This document shows positions 1-8,871 of a stretch of DNA of 64,000 bases, in pieces (positions within the stretch are counted from its first letter, which is position 1; every line of letters begins with the position of its first letter). The notes beneath the pieces were generated by a model. That model searched no databases and was not told the origin of the DNA. It worked only from the letters and a program-made list of their open reading frames with translations. A program made the position numbers and the translations under genes. Source of the DNA: Planctomycetota bacterium (GTDB lineage Bacteria > Planctomycetota > UBA1135 > GCA-002686595); NCBI GenBank assembly GCA_016714045.1, contig JADJNY010000010.1, positions 62,001-126,000 of the forward strand, written 5' to 3'.

Positions 1-57
1 TTCATGAAGCGGATGGCCGAGCAAAACGGGGGCGTTTTCGTCGATCTGGGCAAGTAG
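1..57 (+). CDS. C-terminal end of an upstream protein (partial)
   Basis: The first 18 codons read in frame from base 1 to a TAG stop and end in a Gly-Gly-Val-Phe-Val-Asp-Leu-Gly-Lys tail. The start lies outside the window. Tails with the pattern AEQNGGVFVDL occur at the ends of von Willebrand factor A-like and other alpha/beta domains, but this is too little sequence to assign a family. It is on the same strand as the tRNA and rho that follow, about 100 bases upstream of the tRNA. Confidence 0.45.
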   Translation, partial: FMKRMAEQNGGVFVDLGK

Positions 58-123
58 CGGAGCGCGCGGGACACGCGGGAGCCGCTCCACCCCAAGTTCT
101 CTCCACCTCCGAGCAAGCTTGGG

Positions 124-152
124 TTGACGCGCCCCTGGATCCGATCTATCGT
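124..152 (+). promoter_or_regulatory. sigma70-type promoter of tRNA-Pro
   Basis: A TTGACG hexamer (124-129) and a TATCGT hexamer (147-152) are separated by 17 bases, the ideal spacing. The predicted start of transcription, near 159, lies about 7 bases before the mature 5' end of the tRNA at 166. No other gene starts nearby, so this promoter most plausibly drives the tRNA. Confidence 0.6.
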
Positions 153-165
153 GGGCGCTCCAAGT

Positions 166-243
<78 letters not shown>

Positions 244-738
244 CTTTTTTTCTCGCGCCCTCCGAGACCCGACAGGGGGCCATGGCCGACCGGCCATGGG
301 AGTGCGGACCGCCGGTCCGTGAGCTCCAACTCACCGGTCCGACCGTCTCCGGTCCGACGGACGCTCGTGATCCCGACGACGTGGAGCCCGCGGCGCTGCC
401 CCGGGAGCCCGGTCGTTCCACCGTTCTTGCCTTCCCGCCGCTCGCCGGTCCGGGACGCACCTCCGCGCCGAGCGCGCGGTCGAGCGCCGGTCTCCGGGCA
501 GCGACGGGTTCCCGGCCCGGACCGTCCCGGGCCTTCCGCGGCGGCTTCGCCCCGCGGTGAGGCCGCGGGCGGCTCGTGCCCACCTCGCCCGTGGATTCGT
601 CCCGGGACGAGGCGACCCCAGCTCTTCCGAGCGACTGCGCGCCCTTCCAACGGCGCGCACCGGCCGGCCCGGCCTGCCTGCGGAGCTCCATGCCCCGCGC
701 GCGACCGCGCTGCCAACCCCGTCCTTTCGAGGTGACGT
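244..738 (+). other. gene-free region between tRNA-Pro and rho, probable rho leader
   Basis: About 500 bases carry no reading frame with convincing coding character. The region opens with a T run behind the tRNA and two strong dyad symmetries (280-319). The rest is GC-rich and without recognisable motifs. In other bacteria rho is autoregulated through its leader; that may hold here, but no attenuator can be demonstrated by eye. Confidence 0.4.
280..319. repeat. two adjacent palindromes upstream of rho
   Basis: Positions 280-288 and 291-299 form a perfect 9-bp inverted repeat (CCATGGCCG / CGGCCATGG) with a two-base centre. Positions 305-311 and 313-319 form a second perfect inverted repeat (CGGACCG / CGGTCCG) with a one-base centre. 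They lie five bases apart, just downstream of the tRNA. They could be operator-like sites, or hairpins ending the tRNA transcript. Confidence 0.5.
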
Positions 739-3108
739 TTGGGCTCCGACGACGTGTTCGACTCCTCCTCGCTGCCGTTCGGCGCGATGGAGCGTCCAGA
801 GAAGCAGACCAAGACCCCCGCGGCCTCCCAGCCGCGAACCCGAGCCAGCCGCGGCGGCGACGCCGAGCGAGCCGGTCCGTCCCCGGCGCGCCGCGAACCT
901 GCGCCCCGCGGGGGCGCGGAGCGCGACGGCGACGCGCCGCCGGCGCGGGAGGCCCGCAGCCGGAGCGAGGAGCCCCGCACCGCACGCGCGGACTCTGCCG
1001 AGGGCGCCGCTCCGACCCGCGCGCCGCGCCGGGACGAGCGCGCCGATCGCGACGCGCGGCCGGCGCGCGACGCGCGGCCGGCGCGCGATGAGCGGCCGGC
1101 GCGTGATGAGCGGCCGGCGCGCGATGAGCGGCCGGCGCGCGATGAACGGCCGGCGCGCGAGGCGCGGCCGATGCGGGACGAGCGCGGGGCCCGCGACGAA
1201 CGACCCCTGCGTGACGACCGGGCGCCGCGCGGCGACAGGCCGGTGCGGGACGACCGGACCGCGCGTGAGGACCGACCTCAGCGCGACGACCGCGGCCCCC
1301 GCGACGACCGTGCGCCCCGCGACGACCGTGCGCCGCGCGAGCTCCGCGGTGTGCGCGACGACGCGCTCCCGCGCAGCCCGCAGCCGGAGGCACGCCGTCC
1401 GCGCGACGAGCGATCGGGGCCGGACGATCGGCGGCCGCAGGGCGAGCGCGCTCTGCGCGGTCCCGAGTTCGGCGAGCGCCGCGAGTTCTCGAACGAGCGC
1501 CGCCGCGACGACGGCGACGTCGGCCGCGAGGCCGAGGGCGGCGACGAGGGCTCTTCGGGCCCCGGCGGTCCGCCGTCCGGAGGCGGTCCGCAGGGCGGCA
1601 ACCGCACGGACTGGCGCAGCCAGGACAAGCGCCGCGGCAACGGTCGTCGCGGTGGACGTCGCCGTCGCCGCGGGCGTGGCGGCGCGCATCCGCAAGGCCC
1701 CGACGGTGGGCCGCGGCCCGCGCACGAAGGCGGCGCGCAGCCCGCGACCGCGACGGAGGGCGACCGCGCCGCGGAGTTCGAGCCCGAGTCGGGCTTCGAA
1801 CCCTTCGCTGACGAGCCCGAGGAGGGCGGCGAAGCGCTGCATGAGGGCGACGAGGGCGAGCTCGCGGTCGAACAACACGCTCCCGCGCGCGGCCACGACG
1901 CGCGTCCGCAGGGCGGAGCGCGCCCGCACGGACAGCGCGGACGGCCCGAGTTCGCGCCGCGGCGCGAGCAGGGCGGACCGCCGCCCGCGCCGCTCCCGAA
2001 GGAAGGGACAGGCATGCTCGTGAAGGAGTTCGGCGGCATCCACGTGCTGCGCCAGCTCGAGCACCAGTACCTCCAGTCCAAGGCGGACATCTTCGTGCCC
2101 GACCGGCTCGTGCATCAGCACCGGCTGCGCGAGGGCGCGATCGTCACGGGCCGCATCGGCCGCGGACAGAAGCACAAGTACGCGCTGAACGACGTCTTCC
2201 AGGTCGACGGCAAGGACCCGCAGGAGGTCAAGAACCTCCCCGAGTTCAAGTCGCTCACCTCGATCGACCCCGACTTCCACTACGCGGTCGGGGATGCGAC
2301 GGGCGCCGTCGAGATGCGCATCATGGACATCCTGTGTCCGGTCGGTCGCGGTCAGCGCGGCTTGATCGTCGCTCCGCCGCGCGCGGGCAAGACGACGATC
2401 CTGCGCCAGTTCGCGAAGGGCATCGAGGTCGGATATCCCGACGTGCATCTCTTCGTGCTGCTCGTCGACGAGCGGCCCGAGGAAGCGACGGAGTGGAAGC
2501 GCGCCACGAAGGGCCAGGTGTTCGTCTCGACGTCCGACGAATCGGCGAAGACGCACGTGCAGCTCGCCGAGGGCGTGTGGAAGCGCTGCCAGCGTCTCGT
2601 CGAACTCGGCCAGGACGTCGTCCTGCTGCTCGACTCGATCACCCGCCTCGCACGCGCCTACAACAACCTGCAGGGCGGGAGCGGCCGGACGATGTCCGGC
2701 GGTCTCGACGCGCAGGCGATGGAGCGGCCGCGGGCGTTCTTCGGCATGGCGCGCAACACCGAGACGGCCGGTTCGCTGACGATCCTCGGCACGACGCTCG
2801 TCGACACGGGTTCGCGCATGGACGACCTCATCTTCGAGGAGTTCAAGGGCACCGGGAACATGGAACTCAAGCTGTCGAGGAAGCTCGCGGACCGGCGCAT
2901 CTTCCCCGCGATCGACATCGAGAAGTCGGGCACGCGCAAGGACGAGAAGCTCTACAGCGCGAAGCGCTACAAGCAGATCACGACGCTGCGCAAGGTGCTC
3001 CTCCGCATGCACTTCATGGAGTCGATGGAGCTCCTGATCACGAAGCTCTCCGACGTCGAGACGAACGACGAGTTCCTGAAGCGCTTCGAGGTCGATCCGG
3101 AGGCGTGA
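739..3108 (+). CDS. rho: transcription termination factor Rho with long disordered N-terminus
   Basis: ATP-dependent RNA helicase that terminates transcription. The conserved C-terminal half (from about residue 420) contains the RNA-binding region and the RecA-like ATPase, with Walker A APPRAGKT at residues 545-552 and the Walker B segment LLLDSITRLARAYN. At 789 residues it is almost twice the E. coli length (419); the excess is an Arg/Asp/Pro/Gly-rich, low-complexity first half with hexapeptide repeats (residues 105-146). The only in-frame start after the upstream stop is TTG at 739, which has a GAGG ribosome binding site (729-732) six bases away; an ATG at 787 lacks one. The next gene begins seven bases after the stop, suggesting cotranscription. 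Confidence 0.96.
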   Translation: MGSDDVFDSSSLPFGAMERPEKQTKTPAASQPRTRASRGGDAERAGPSPARREPAPRGGAERDGDAPPAREARSRSEEPRTARADSAEGAAPTRAPRRDERADRDARPARDARPARDERPARDERPARDERPARDERPAREARPMRDERGARDERPLRDDRAPRGDRPVRDDRTAREDRPQRDDRGPRDDRAPRDDRAPRELRGVRDDALPRSPQPEARRPRDERSGPDDRRPQGERALRGPEFGERREFSNERRRDDGDVGREAEGGDEGSSGPGGPPSGGGPQGGNRTDWRSQDKRRGNGRRGGRRRRRGRGGAHPQGPDGGPRPAHEGGAQPATATEGDRAAEFEPESGFEPFADEPEEGGEALHEGDEGELAVEQHAPARGHDARPQGGARPHGQRGRPEFAPRREQGGPPPAPLPKEGTGMLVKEFGGIHVLRQLEHQYLQSKADIFVPDRLVHQHRLREGAIVTGRIGRGQKHKYALNDVFQVDGKDPQEVKNLPEFKSLTSIDPDFHYAVGDATGAVEMRIMDILCPVGRGQRGLIVAPPRAGKTTILRQFAKGIEVGYPDVHLFVLLVDERPEEATEWKRATKGQVFVSTSDESAKTHVQLAEGVWKRCQRLVELGQDVVLLLDSITRLARAYNNLQGGSGRTMSGGLDAQAMERPRAFFGMARNTETAGSLTILGTTLVDTGSRMDDLIFEEFKGTGNMELKLSRKLADRRIFPAIDIEKSGTRKDEKLYSAKRYKQITTLRKVLLRMHFMESMELLITKLSDVETNDEFLKRFEVDPEA
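1051..1176 (+). repeat. 18-bp in-frame tandem repeat inside rho
   Basis: Seven consecutive 18-bp units, the inner ones reading GATGAGCGGCCGGCGCGC with few changes, encode the hexapeptide R-D-E/A-R-P-A. The array sits in the disordered N-terminal part of Rho and is followed by looser RDDRxPR-type repeats up to about base 1370. Repeat-number variation between strains would stay in frame. Confidence 0.85.
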
Positions 3109-3114
3109 CCGCTC

Positions 3115-4923
3115 GTGACGAGCGCGACCCAACCCCAGAGCACACCTCGAACGAGCGGTCTCGCGGCCAAGCTCGCGGCGCTCTTCGTCCTCGTCGTCCT
3201 GCCGTTCTTCCTGCGCGCGGCGCCGGTCGAGCACGGCCTGCCGCGCAACTACGTGCCCGACACGCACATGGTGCGCAGCGCGCTCGGCATGGCGAAGGAA
3301 AAGGACCTCGTCCCGCCGGTCAACCGCTACTCGACGTACCCGAACCTGCTGCCGTACCTCTTGCTGCCGTGCTACGCGGCGCAGTACGCGCTCGGCCGCG
3401 CCACGGGCGAGTGGAAGGGGAGCGGCGAGTACGGCGAGCACCTGCTCGACCACCCGGAAGACGCGCAAGTGATCGGGCGCTGGCTCGTCGTGCTCTTCGG
3501 CGCGCTGACGCCGCTCGTCGTGTTCAAGGCGACGCGCGCGGCGGGGCTCGGGCGCGGCGCGTGGATCGCGGCGTTCCTCGTCGCCACGTGTCTCTTGCAC
3601 GTGCAGTTTTCGACGCAGGAGCGGCCGTGGGTGCCGCTCGTGTTCTTCATGGCGCTCGCGGCATGGCCCGCGGCGCTCTACGCGGAGTCGGGGCGCGCGA
3701 AGCACCTCGCGCTGTCGAGCGTCGCCGCCGGCCTGTCGTTTGCGTGCCACCAGGGCGGCGTGCCTGCGATCGGGATCCCGGCACTCGCGTGGCTCTTCGG
3801 GCCGATCGGATGGCGCGGCGACGCGCTCGCGCAGCGCGCGCGTCAGATCGGTCTGGTCGCGCTCGTCTTCGTCGTCGTCAGCGTGCCGATCGGGCATCCG
3901 TACTGGCTGCGCTACGGACTGACCCCGCCCGAGGCCGCCGTCGGCGGTGAGCTCGCGGCGCAGAAAGGCGGCCTGTCGATCGGCGGCCTCGGGTTCATCC
4001 CCGAGATGCGCCTCGACTCCGTGACGCGCCTCTCGGGCGCGTTCTTCGGCTACGACCCGGTGATCGTGCTGCTCGGCCTCGCGGGCTTCACGCTCGCGTG
4101 GAAGGAGAAGCGCGCGCGCCCGCTGATGCTCTTCGCGCTCCTGTGGGCCGCGGTGTTCCTGCCGCAGCAGTCCGACCACGTGCGCTACCTGCTGCCGCTC
4201 GCCGTCTTCCTCGCGTGGCCGGCGGGCATGCTCGCGGAGCGCTGGCTCGAACGCCGTCCGTCCGCGATCGCGCTCGGCGCGCTGCTCGTGTTCCCGCTCG
4301 CTCAGTCGCTGCGCTTCGACCACGTGCTCGGGAGCCGCGACGTGCGCTTCGACGCCGAGGCAAAGCTCGCGGAGCTCCCGCCGGGCGCCGTGGTCGCGAT
4401 CGACCGCTTCGGGCCCGACGTGCCGCTGTCGCGCGCGGCGCTCGAGCGCCTCGAACGCCTGCGCGGCAGCGGCGCCAAGTCCGCCGTCGAGGGCGCGAGC
4501 ACGGGCGACGCGCTGCGCTCGCGCGAGCGTCGGAGGCTCGAGCTCCTGAAGGCCGGCGTCGCGACCGACGCGGGGCCCGGGCTCGACGCGCTCGACGTGG
4601 AGGAGCTCCTCGACGTCGACCGCGACGGACGCGTCTGCGTGAAGAAGGCCTTCGCGTCGATCACGACTTCGCCGCGCGAACTCGTCCTCCACTTCGGCGC
4701 GACGCACGTGCTGCTCGTCAACCGCCGACCCGGCGTCGGTGCGCCGATCGCGCGGGAGCTCGTCGACGCGGGCGCGCGGCCCGTGTGGAGCGTCGATCCC
4801 TCCGCGAGCGCGGAGCACCCGACGCCCGAGTGCTTCCTGCCCGTCGAGATGGACTTCCCGCTCGTCGGCCTGTGGACGGTGAACCGTCCGGGGCCGTGGA
4901 TGGCGCTCTACGCGCTGAAGTGA
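3115..4923 (+). CDS. multi-pass membrane glycosyltransferase, GT-C type (PMT/ArnT-like)
   Basis: A 602-residue integral membrane protein with about ten hydrophobic segments and a soluble C-terminal part. An acidic motif follows the first membrane segment (NYVPDTHMVRSALGM), as in GT-C enzymes of the dolichyl-phosphate-mannose mannosyltransferase family, where an Asp in the first external loop is catalytic. Such enzymes use lipid-linked sugars to glycosylate proteins or lipids at the outer membrane face. The GTG start lies seven bases after the rho stop, with GGAGG at 3099-3103. The exact acceptor cannot be told, and the family assignment rests on topology and this motif only. Confidence 0.65.
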   Translation: MTSATQPQSTPRTSGLAAKLAALFVLVVLPFFLRAAPVEHGLPRNYVPDTHMVRSALGMAKEKDLVPPVNRYSTYPNLLPYLLLPCYAAQYALGRATGEWKGSGEYGEHLLDHPEDAQVIGRWLVVLFGALTPLVVFKATRAAGLGRGAWIAAFLVATCLLHVQFSTQERPWVPLVFFMALAAWPAALYAESGRAKHLALSSVAAGLSFACHQGGVPAIGIPALAWLFGPIGWRGDALAQRARQIGLVALVFVVVSVPIGHPYWLRYGLTPPEAAVGGELAAQKGGLSIGGLGFIPEMRLDSVTRLSGAFFGYDPVIVLLGLAGFTLAWKEKRARPLMLFALLWAAVFLPQQSDHVRYLLPLAVFLAWPAGMLAERWLERRPSAIALGALLVFPLAQSLRFDHVLGSRDVRFDAEAKLAELPPGAVVAIDRFGPDVPLSRAALERLERLRGSGAKSAVEGASTGDALRSRERRRLELLKAGVATDAGPGLDALDVEELLDVDRDGRVCVKKAFASITTSPRELVLHFGATHVLLVNRRPGVGAPIARELVDAGARPVWSVDPSASAEHPTPECFLPVEMDFPLVGLWTVNRPGPWMALYALK

Positions 4924-5101
4924 GCGCGCGGGCTCCGGGCACGGACCCGGGGCGGGGCTTCGAAGCCGGAACACGCCGCCCGCACTCGGGGGTTACGCGC
5001 GGTGCGTGCAAGCGTGCCCGCCGACCATGCCGCCGCGCGAGGGCGTGGGGCCGGTCCTTCCCGCGCGCGAGGGCACGCGACCTTTCCCACGACGAGTCGG
5101 G

Positions 5102-6007
5102 TTGCCAGTCGAGTCGAGCGCGGTACAACCGGCTCGTCCCCGCGCCGCCCCGGCGCCCGCGGACGCTCCCCGCCCCCGTTCGTCCACGAGGTACCCATGC
5201 GCCTTCCGCCGCTCGGCTTCGTCCCTCCTCGCCCTCGCGTCTTGCTCCGCGCTCGCGCGCGCTCCCCACGCGCCGCTCACGACCGTCCGCGGCGTCGACG
5301 TGACCTACCGCGCGGAGCTCGCGCCCGCGTCCGCCGCCGATCGGACGCCCGCGGAAGCGAACGCCGGCGCGGCGGGACACGCCGGTCGCGTCGCCGGCGC
5401 GCCTTCGGTCCGGCTCCGCGCTCGCTTCGTCCGTGTCGATCCCGCGCTCGAGCTCGAGCTCTTCGGTTCGCACGGCGTGGAGGGTCGCGTGCTCGAGCGC
5501 GCCGAGTTCGACGCGACCTGCCAGGAGGGCGTGGAGTCCGGGACGATCGTCCTCTTGTCCGAACCGACGCTGCGGGTCGAGGCCGGCGTGCGCGCGTCGC
5601 TCGCGCTGCGGAAAGAGACCGCCTTCGTGCGCGCTTTCGAGATCACGCGGAACGCCGACAGCCTAGTCGGCGACCCGCAGATCTCGGTGGCGGAGGAAGG
5701 CCTCGTCCTCGACGGCACGCCGCGCCTCGTCACCGCCGACGGCACGGTCGAGCTCGACCTCGCGCTCGAAGCGAACTACCTCGCGCGCCCGTTGCACCAG
5801 CTCGACGCGCTCATCCCCGGGACGCAGTCGGCCGTCGTCGTGCTCCAGCTACCGCTCGCCTTCGCGCAGCGCTTGTCGGCGAAGGCGGCTCTTGCGCCGA
5901 GCGAGGTGCTCGTCCTGCGCGGAATCGTCGACGCGGAGGGCCGGTCGATCCTCGCCTGTGTCGAGGGCGAGGTCGCGGCGCCGGAAGCGGCCGCGCTCGA
6001 CCGCTGA
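5102..6007 (+). CDS. putative lipoprotein of unknown function (start disrupted)
   Basis: The body (about 250 residues, rich in beta-strand-like alternation) matches no family I recognise. Near its start the frame encodes a lipoprotein-like signal: FRRSASSLLALASC, with LASC as lipobox. No good start codon exists in this frame; TTG at 5102 is the nearest. An ATG at 5197 has a GAGG ribosome binding site five bases upstream (5188-5191) but is out of frame by one base; removing one C after it would give Met-Ala followed directly by the signal peptide. A one-base error near 5200 is therefore likely, and the true protein probably starts at 5197. It precedes the MFS gene by 31 bases. Confidence 0.55.
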   Translation: MPVESSAVQPARPRAAPAPADAPRPRSSTRYPCAFRRSASSLLALASCSALARAPHAPLTTVRGVDVTYRAELAPASAADRTPAEANAGAAGHAGRVAGAPSVRLRARFVRVDPALELELFGSHGVEGRVLERAEFDATCQEGVESGTIVLLSEPTLRVEAGVRASLALRKETAFVRAFEITRNADSLVGDPQISVAEEGLVLDGTPRLVTADGTVELDLALEANYLARPLHQLDALIPGTQSAVVVLQLPLAFAQRLSAKAALAPSEVLVLRGIVDAEGRSILACVEGEVAAPEAAALDR

Positions 6008-6038
6008 ACCGCGGCGCTCGGGTCGGTATCGTCGGGGC

Positions 6039-7295
6039 GTGAGCGCCGCTCCCGCCCCGCGACGACGCGCTTCGCTGCGCGAGCACTTCGCGAGCGGTGC
6101 CCTCGGACCCAACGTGCCCGCGCTCGGGCTCGTGAGCCTGTTCACGGACATCTCGAGCGAGATGGTGAGCGCGATCCTGCCCTTGTGGCTCCTGCGCGAG
6201 CTCCAGTTCTCGACGCTCGAGTTCGGCGCGCTCGACGGCGTGTGGCGCGGCTTCGGCGGCGTGCTCGGCGCGCTGGTCGCGTTCGCGGGCGACCGCGGAA
6301 GAAAGCACCGGCTCGCGGCGCTCGCGGGCTACGCGCTCTCGACCGCGAGCCGCGCGGCGCTCCTCGTCTTGCCGATCGCGTGGGCGACGGTCGCGGGCGC
6401 GTTGCTCGCCGACCGCGCGGGGAAGGGGCTGCGCACGCCGTCGCGCGACGCGCTGATCTCCTTCGCGAGCCGGCCCGAGGCGCGCGCGTCGGCCTTCGGT
6501 CTCCACCGCGCGCTCGACGCCGTCGGCTGGCTCCTCGGTCCGGTGATCGCGTTCGCGATCCTGGCGCTCGCGCCGGGCGCGTTCGACGCCGTGCTCTTCA
6601 CGAGCGTCGCGTTCGGTCTGCTCGGCCTCGCGTGCATGGCGCTCCTCGTCGTCGACGAGGAGCCGCGCGGGGAGCGCGCGCCCGAACCGGTGCATTCGAA
6701 CCGCGGCGAGCTCGCCCGCGTCTGGAGCGACCGCGGGCTGCGCCGGATCCTGCTCGTCGTGTCCGCGCTCGGCATCGCGAGCGTGGGGGAGATGCTCGTC
6801 GTCGCCGCGCTCGATCGACGCGGGCTCGTGCCGCCCGAGCGCCTGCCCTTGTGCTTCACGCTGCTCGCGCTCGTGCAGGTGCTGCTCGCCGTGCCTTGCG
6901 CGCGCGTGGCGGAGCGCGTCGGGCTCGCGCGCGCGTTCGTCGGCGCGCACGCGTTGCTCGTCGCGGTGTACGTCCTGCTCGCGGCCTTCGACGCGGGCGC
7001 CGCGCTCCCGTGGGCGGCGCTCTTCTTCGTCGGCGTCTTCCTCGCGGCGACGGACGGCGTGCTCGCGGCGCTCGTGACGCGCGCGTCGCCGCCGGAGCGC
7101 CGGGGGACGGCGCTCGCGCTCGTGCTCGGCGCGTCGGGCGCCGCGAAAGCCTGCGCGTCGCTCGGCTTCGGCGCGCTGTGGCAGGCGCGCGGGCTCGAGA
7201 CGAGCTTCGTCGTCTTCGCGGCGCTCGCGGCGGTTGGCATGCTCGTCGCCGCGATGAGCGTGCGCGCGATCGAGGAGGTGGGGCGTGGCGACTGA
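6039..7295 (+). CDS. major facilitator superfamily transporter
   Basis: A 418-residue membrane protein with around twelve hydrophobic segments. The first segment carries LFTDISSEMVSAILPLW and the loop after the fourth carries RAGKGLRTPSRDALI, both typical of a bacterial MFS subgroup of uncharacterised permeases with the TDISSEM signature. The substrate is unknown. GTG at 6039 is chosen because the frame upstream lacks hydrophobic or conserved sequence. The end overlaps the next gene by 11 bases, so the two are probably translated together. Confidence 0.85.
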   Translation: MSAAPAPRRRASLREHFASGALGPNVPALGLVSLFTDISSEMVSAILPLWLLRELQFSTLEFGALDGVWRGFGGVLGALVAFAGDRGRKHRLAALAGYALSTASRAALLVLPIAWATVAGALLADRAGKGLRTPSRDALISFASRPEARASAFGLHRALDAVGWLLGPVIAFAILALAPGAFDAVLFTSVAFGLLGLACMALLVVDEEPRGERAPEPVHSNRGELARVWSDRGLRRILLVVSALGIASVGEMLVVAALDRRGLVPPERLPLCFTLLALVQVLLAVPCARVAERVGLARAFVGAHALLVAVYVLLAAFDAGAALPWAALFFVGVFLAATDGVLAALVTRASPPERRGTALALVLGASGAAKACASLGFGALWQARGLETSFVVFAALAAVGMLVAAMSVRAIEEVGRGD

Positions 7296-8391
7296 AGAAC
7301 GGAAGGGCTCGTACCGGGTGCGGATCCTCGCCCTGGGGGCGATTGCCGTGGTGTTGCTCGCCGCAGCGGGCCTGCGCGTCTACGAGAGCGCGAAGCTCGA
7401 GCGCGCGCGCCGCGCCGAGGGCGCGCGCGCGCAGGCAGAGCGCGAGCGCGAGCTCCTCGAGCGCGGCGACAGCACGCTGCTCGCGGTCGAGCGCGTGCGT
7501 CGCGCGCCCAACGTCGTGTTCGTCGAGCCGCGTCCGGGGCTCGCGCCGGTGCTCGCGTTCGCGCCGCTCGATCCCGCGCGGCGCGCGGGGCCCGACGGCG
7601 GCCGCGTGCTCACGGCGATCGAGGCGGAGCGCGTCTACGCGGCGGGCGGCGCGCTCGTGTGTCTCGGCGCGCACGCGGGCGACGACGGCGCGTCCCAGCC
7701 GGGCGCGTTCGTGCTCGACGACGACCTGCGCATCGTCCGGCGGTTCCGCCTCGAGGGCCTCCCGAGCCGCGTGCGCGTGAGCGCCGATGGATCGCGCGCC
7801 GCGGCCACGTTCTTCGTCACGGGCGACTCGTACGCGGGCCGCGGCTTCTCGACGCGCACCTACGTGCTCGACCTCGCGGGCGCCGAGCCGCCGCTCGACC
7901 TGGAGCGCTTCACCGTCGAGCACGCGGGCCGCGTCGTCGACGCCGCGGACCGGAACTACTGGGGCGTCACGTTCTTCGCTCCGCCGAGCCGCTTCCTCGC
8001 GACGCTGCGCACCGGCGACGAGCGCTTGCTCGTCGAGCTCGACGGCGCGGCGCGGACGGGTCGGACGTTGCACGCTCAGGTCGAGTGCCCGTCGCTCTCG
8101 CCGAAGCAGGACCGCATCGCGTTCAAGCGCCTCGTGCAGGAGCCGTTCGAGCGCTGGGCCATCGCGACGCTCGACCTCGCGACGAAGACGGAGCGCGTGC
8201 TCCCCGGCGAAGAGCGCAGCATCGACGACCAGGTCGAGTGGCTCGACGACGATCACGTGCTCTACGCCATCGGAAAGCCCGACGAGTGGGGCGGCGCCAC
8301 CGCGGACGTGTGGAGCGCGCCGGTCGTGGGCGCCGGCGCGCCGAGGGTGTTCCTCGAACGCGCGCGCTCGCCGTGCGTCGTGAGACCGTGA
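7285..8391 (+). CDS. membrane-anchored beta-propeller-like protein
   Basis: A 368-residue protein with one N-terminal membrane segment (about residues 13-29), a charged Ala/Glu/Arg helix likely to form a coiled coil (30-60), and a soluble domain with TolB/WD40-like repeats such as VSADGSRAAATFF and LSPKQDRIAFKRL. It probably faces the periplasm. It starts with GTG inside the end of the MFS gene, so the pair likely works together, but the role is unknown. Confidence 0.65.
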   Translation: MATEERKGSYRVRILALGAIAVVLLAAAGLRVYESAKLERARRAEGARAQAERERELLERGDSTLLAVERVRRAPNVVFVEPRPGLAPVLAFAPLDPARRAGPDGGRVLTAIEAERVYAAGGALVCLGAHAGDDGASQPGAFVLDDDLRIVRRFRLEGLPSRVRVSADGSRAAATFFVTGDSYAGRGFSTRTYVLDLAGAEPPLDLERFTVEHAGRVVDAADRNYWGVTFFAPPSRFLATLRTGDERLLVELDGAARTGRTLHAQVECPSLSPKQDRIAFKRLVQEPFERWAIATLDLATKTERVLPGEERSIDDQVEWLDDDHVLYAIGKPDEWGGATADVWSAPVVGAGAPRVFLERARSPCVVRP

Positions 8392-8444
8392 AGCGGTGAG
8401 GCCATGGGACGGCACGGCTGTGGGGCGATGCGGCCGTGAGACCA

Positions 8445-8501
8445 GTCAGCGCGAGCGCCGCAGCCAGTACATCAACGACACCGCCGCGAACACGTCCTCG
8501 A
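8445..8501. repeat. 57-bp direct repeat, left copy
   Basis: Identical over 57 bases to 11673-11729 and in the same orientation. Both copies are the last codons plus stop of a NUDIX gene on the minus strand (VFAAVSLMYWLRRSR). Together they bracket the secreted protein gene at 8872-11658. Weaker similarity continues to about 8550. Confidence 0.9.
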
Positions 8502-8616
8502 TCTCCCCGGAGTCGAGCGACGCCTCGATTTCGCCGCGCGTGAACCAGCGCACGACGATCGACTCGAGATCGTACGTCGGGGCCGGCGGCAGCCGCTGCT
8601 TTCCGCACGGTGAACT
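8446..8616 (-). pseudogene. 3' remnant of a second NUDIX hydrolase gene
   Basis: On the minus strand this stretch encodes a C-terminal fragment (WFTRGEIEASLDSGEIEDVF, then AAVSLMYWLRRSR and a stop) clearly homologous to the end of the intact NUDIX protein at 11674-12099 (SFTRGEVEALLDSGRVEDVF). Upstream of about 8570 the similarity stops and an in-frame stop occurs at 8617-8619; the NUDIX box is absent. It is therefore a truncated paralogue. Its divergence upstream of the final 57 identical bases suggests an old copy whose end was later homogenised, or a more recent partial duplication. Confidence 0.75.
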
Positions 8617-8871
8617 TTAGCGAGCCGACACGTCCGCGTGTAGGCGATTGCGATGACGCTGACGCTCACGCATGGGGATGTCTTGTCGCGGAGCGACCTA
8701 CCAGCGGTTGGAGTACGCTCGGCAGCGTCCGCGTCCCCGCGAGTTCCAGGCGTCAGTTGCGGTGGGGCTCTGAGGCGGCGATTCCGAGCGGTGTGGCCGA
8801 GCTGCGTGATGACGCGCGAGTATGTTGGAGTTCCCTGTTCGTTCTGTCTGCCGGCCTGCATTCCCTTCCCC

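Noticed and set aside
282..560. Open frame starting at an ATG inside the palindrome between tRNA-Pro and rho
   Set aside because: It has no ribosome binding site and no protein-like composition, and competes with two other frames over the same bases.
1051..1176. Regular 18-bp repeats considered as a CRISPR or other array
   Set aside because: The units are contiguous without spacers, lie in the rho frame and encode a hexapeptide repeat.
331..4974. Very long minus-strand open frame opposite rho and the glycosyltransferase
   Set aside because: It runs antisense to proteins with clear homology, is made almost only of Arg, Ala, Glu and Asp, and reflects the lack of stop codons in GC-rich DNA. 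Similar shadows lie opposite aceE, the PPC gene, gatCAB and others.
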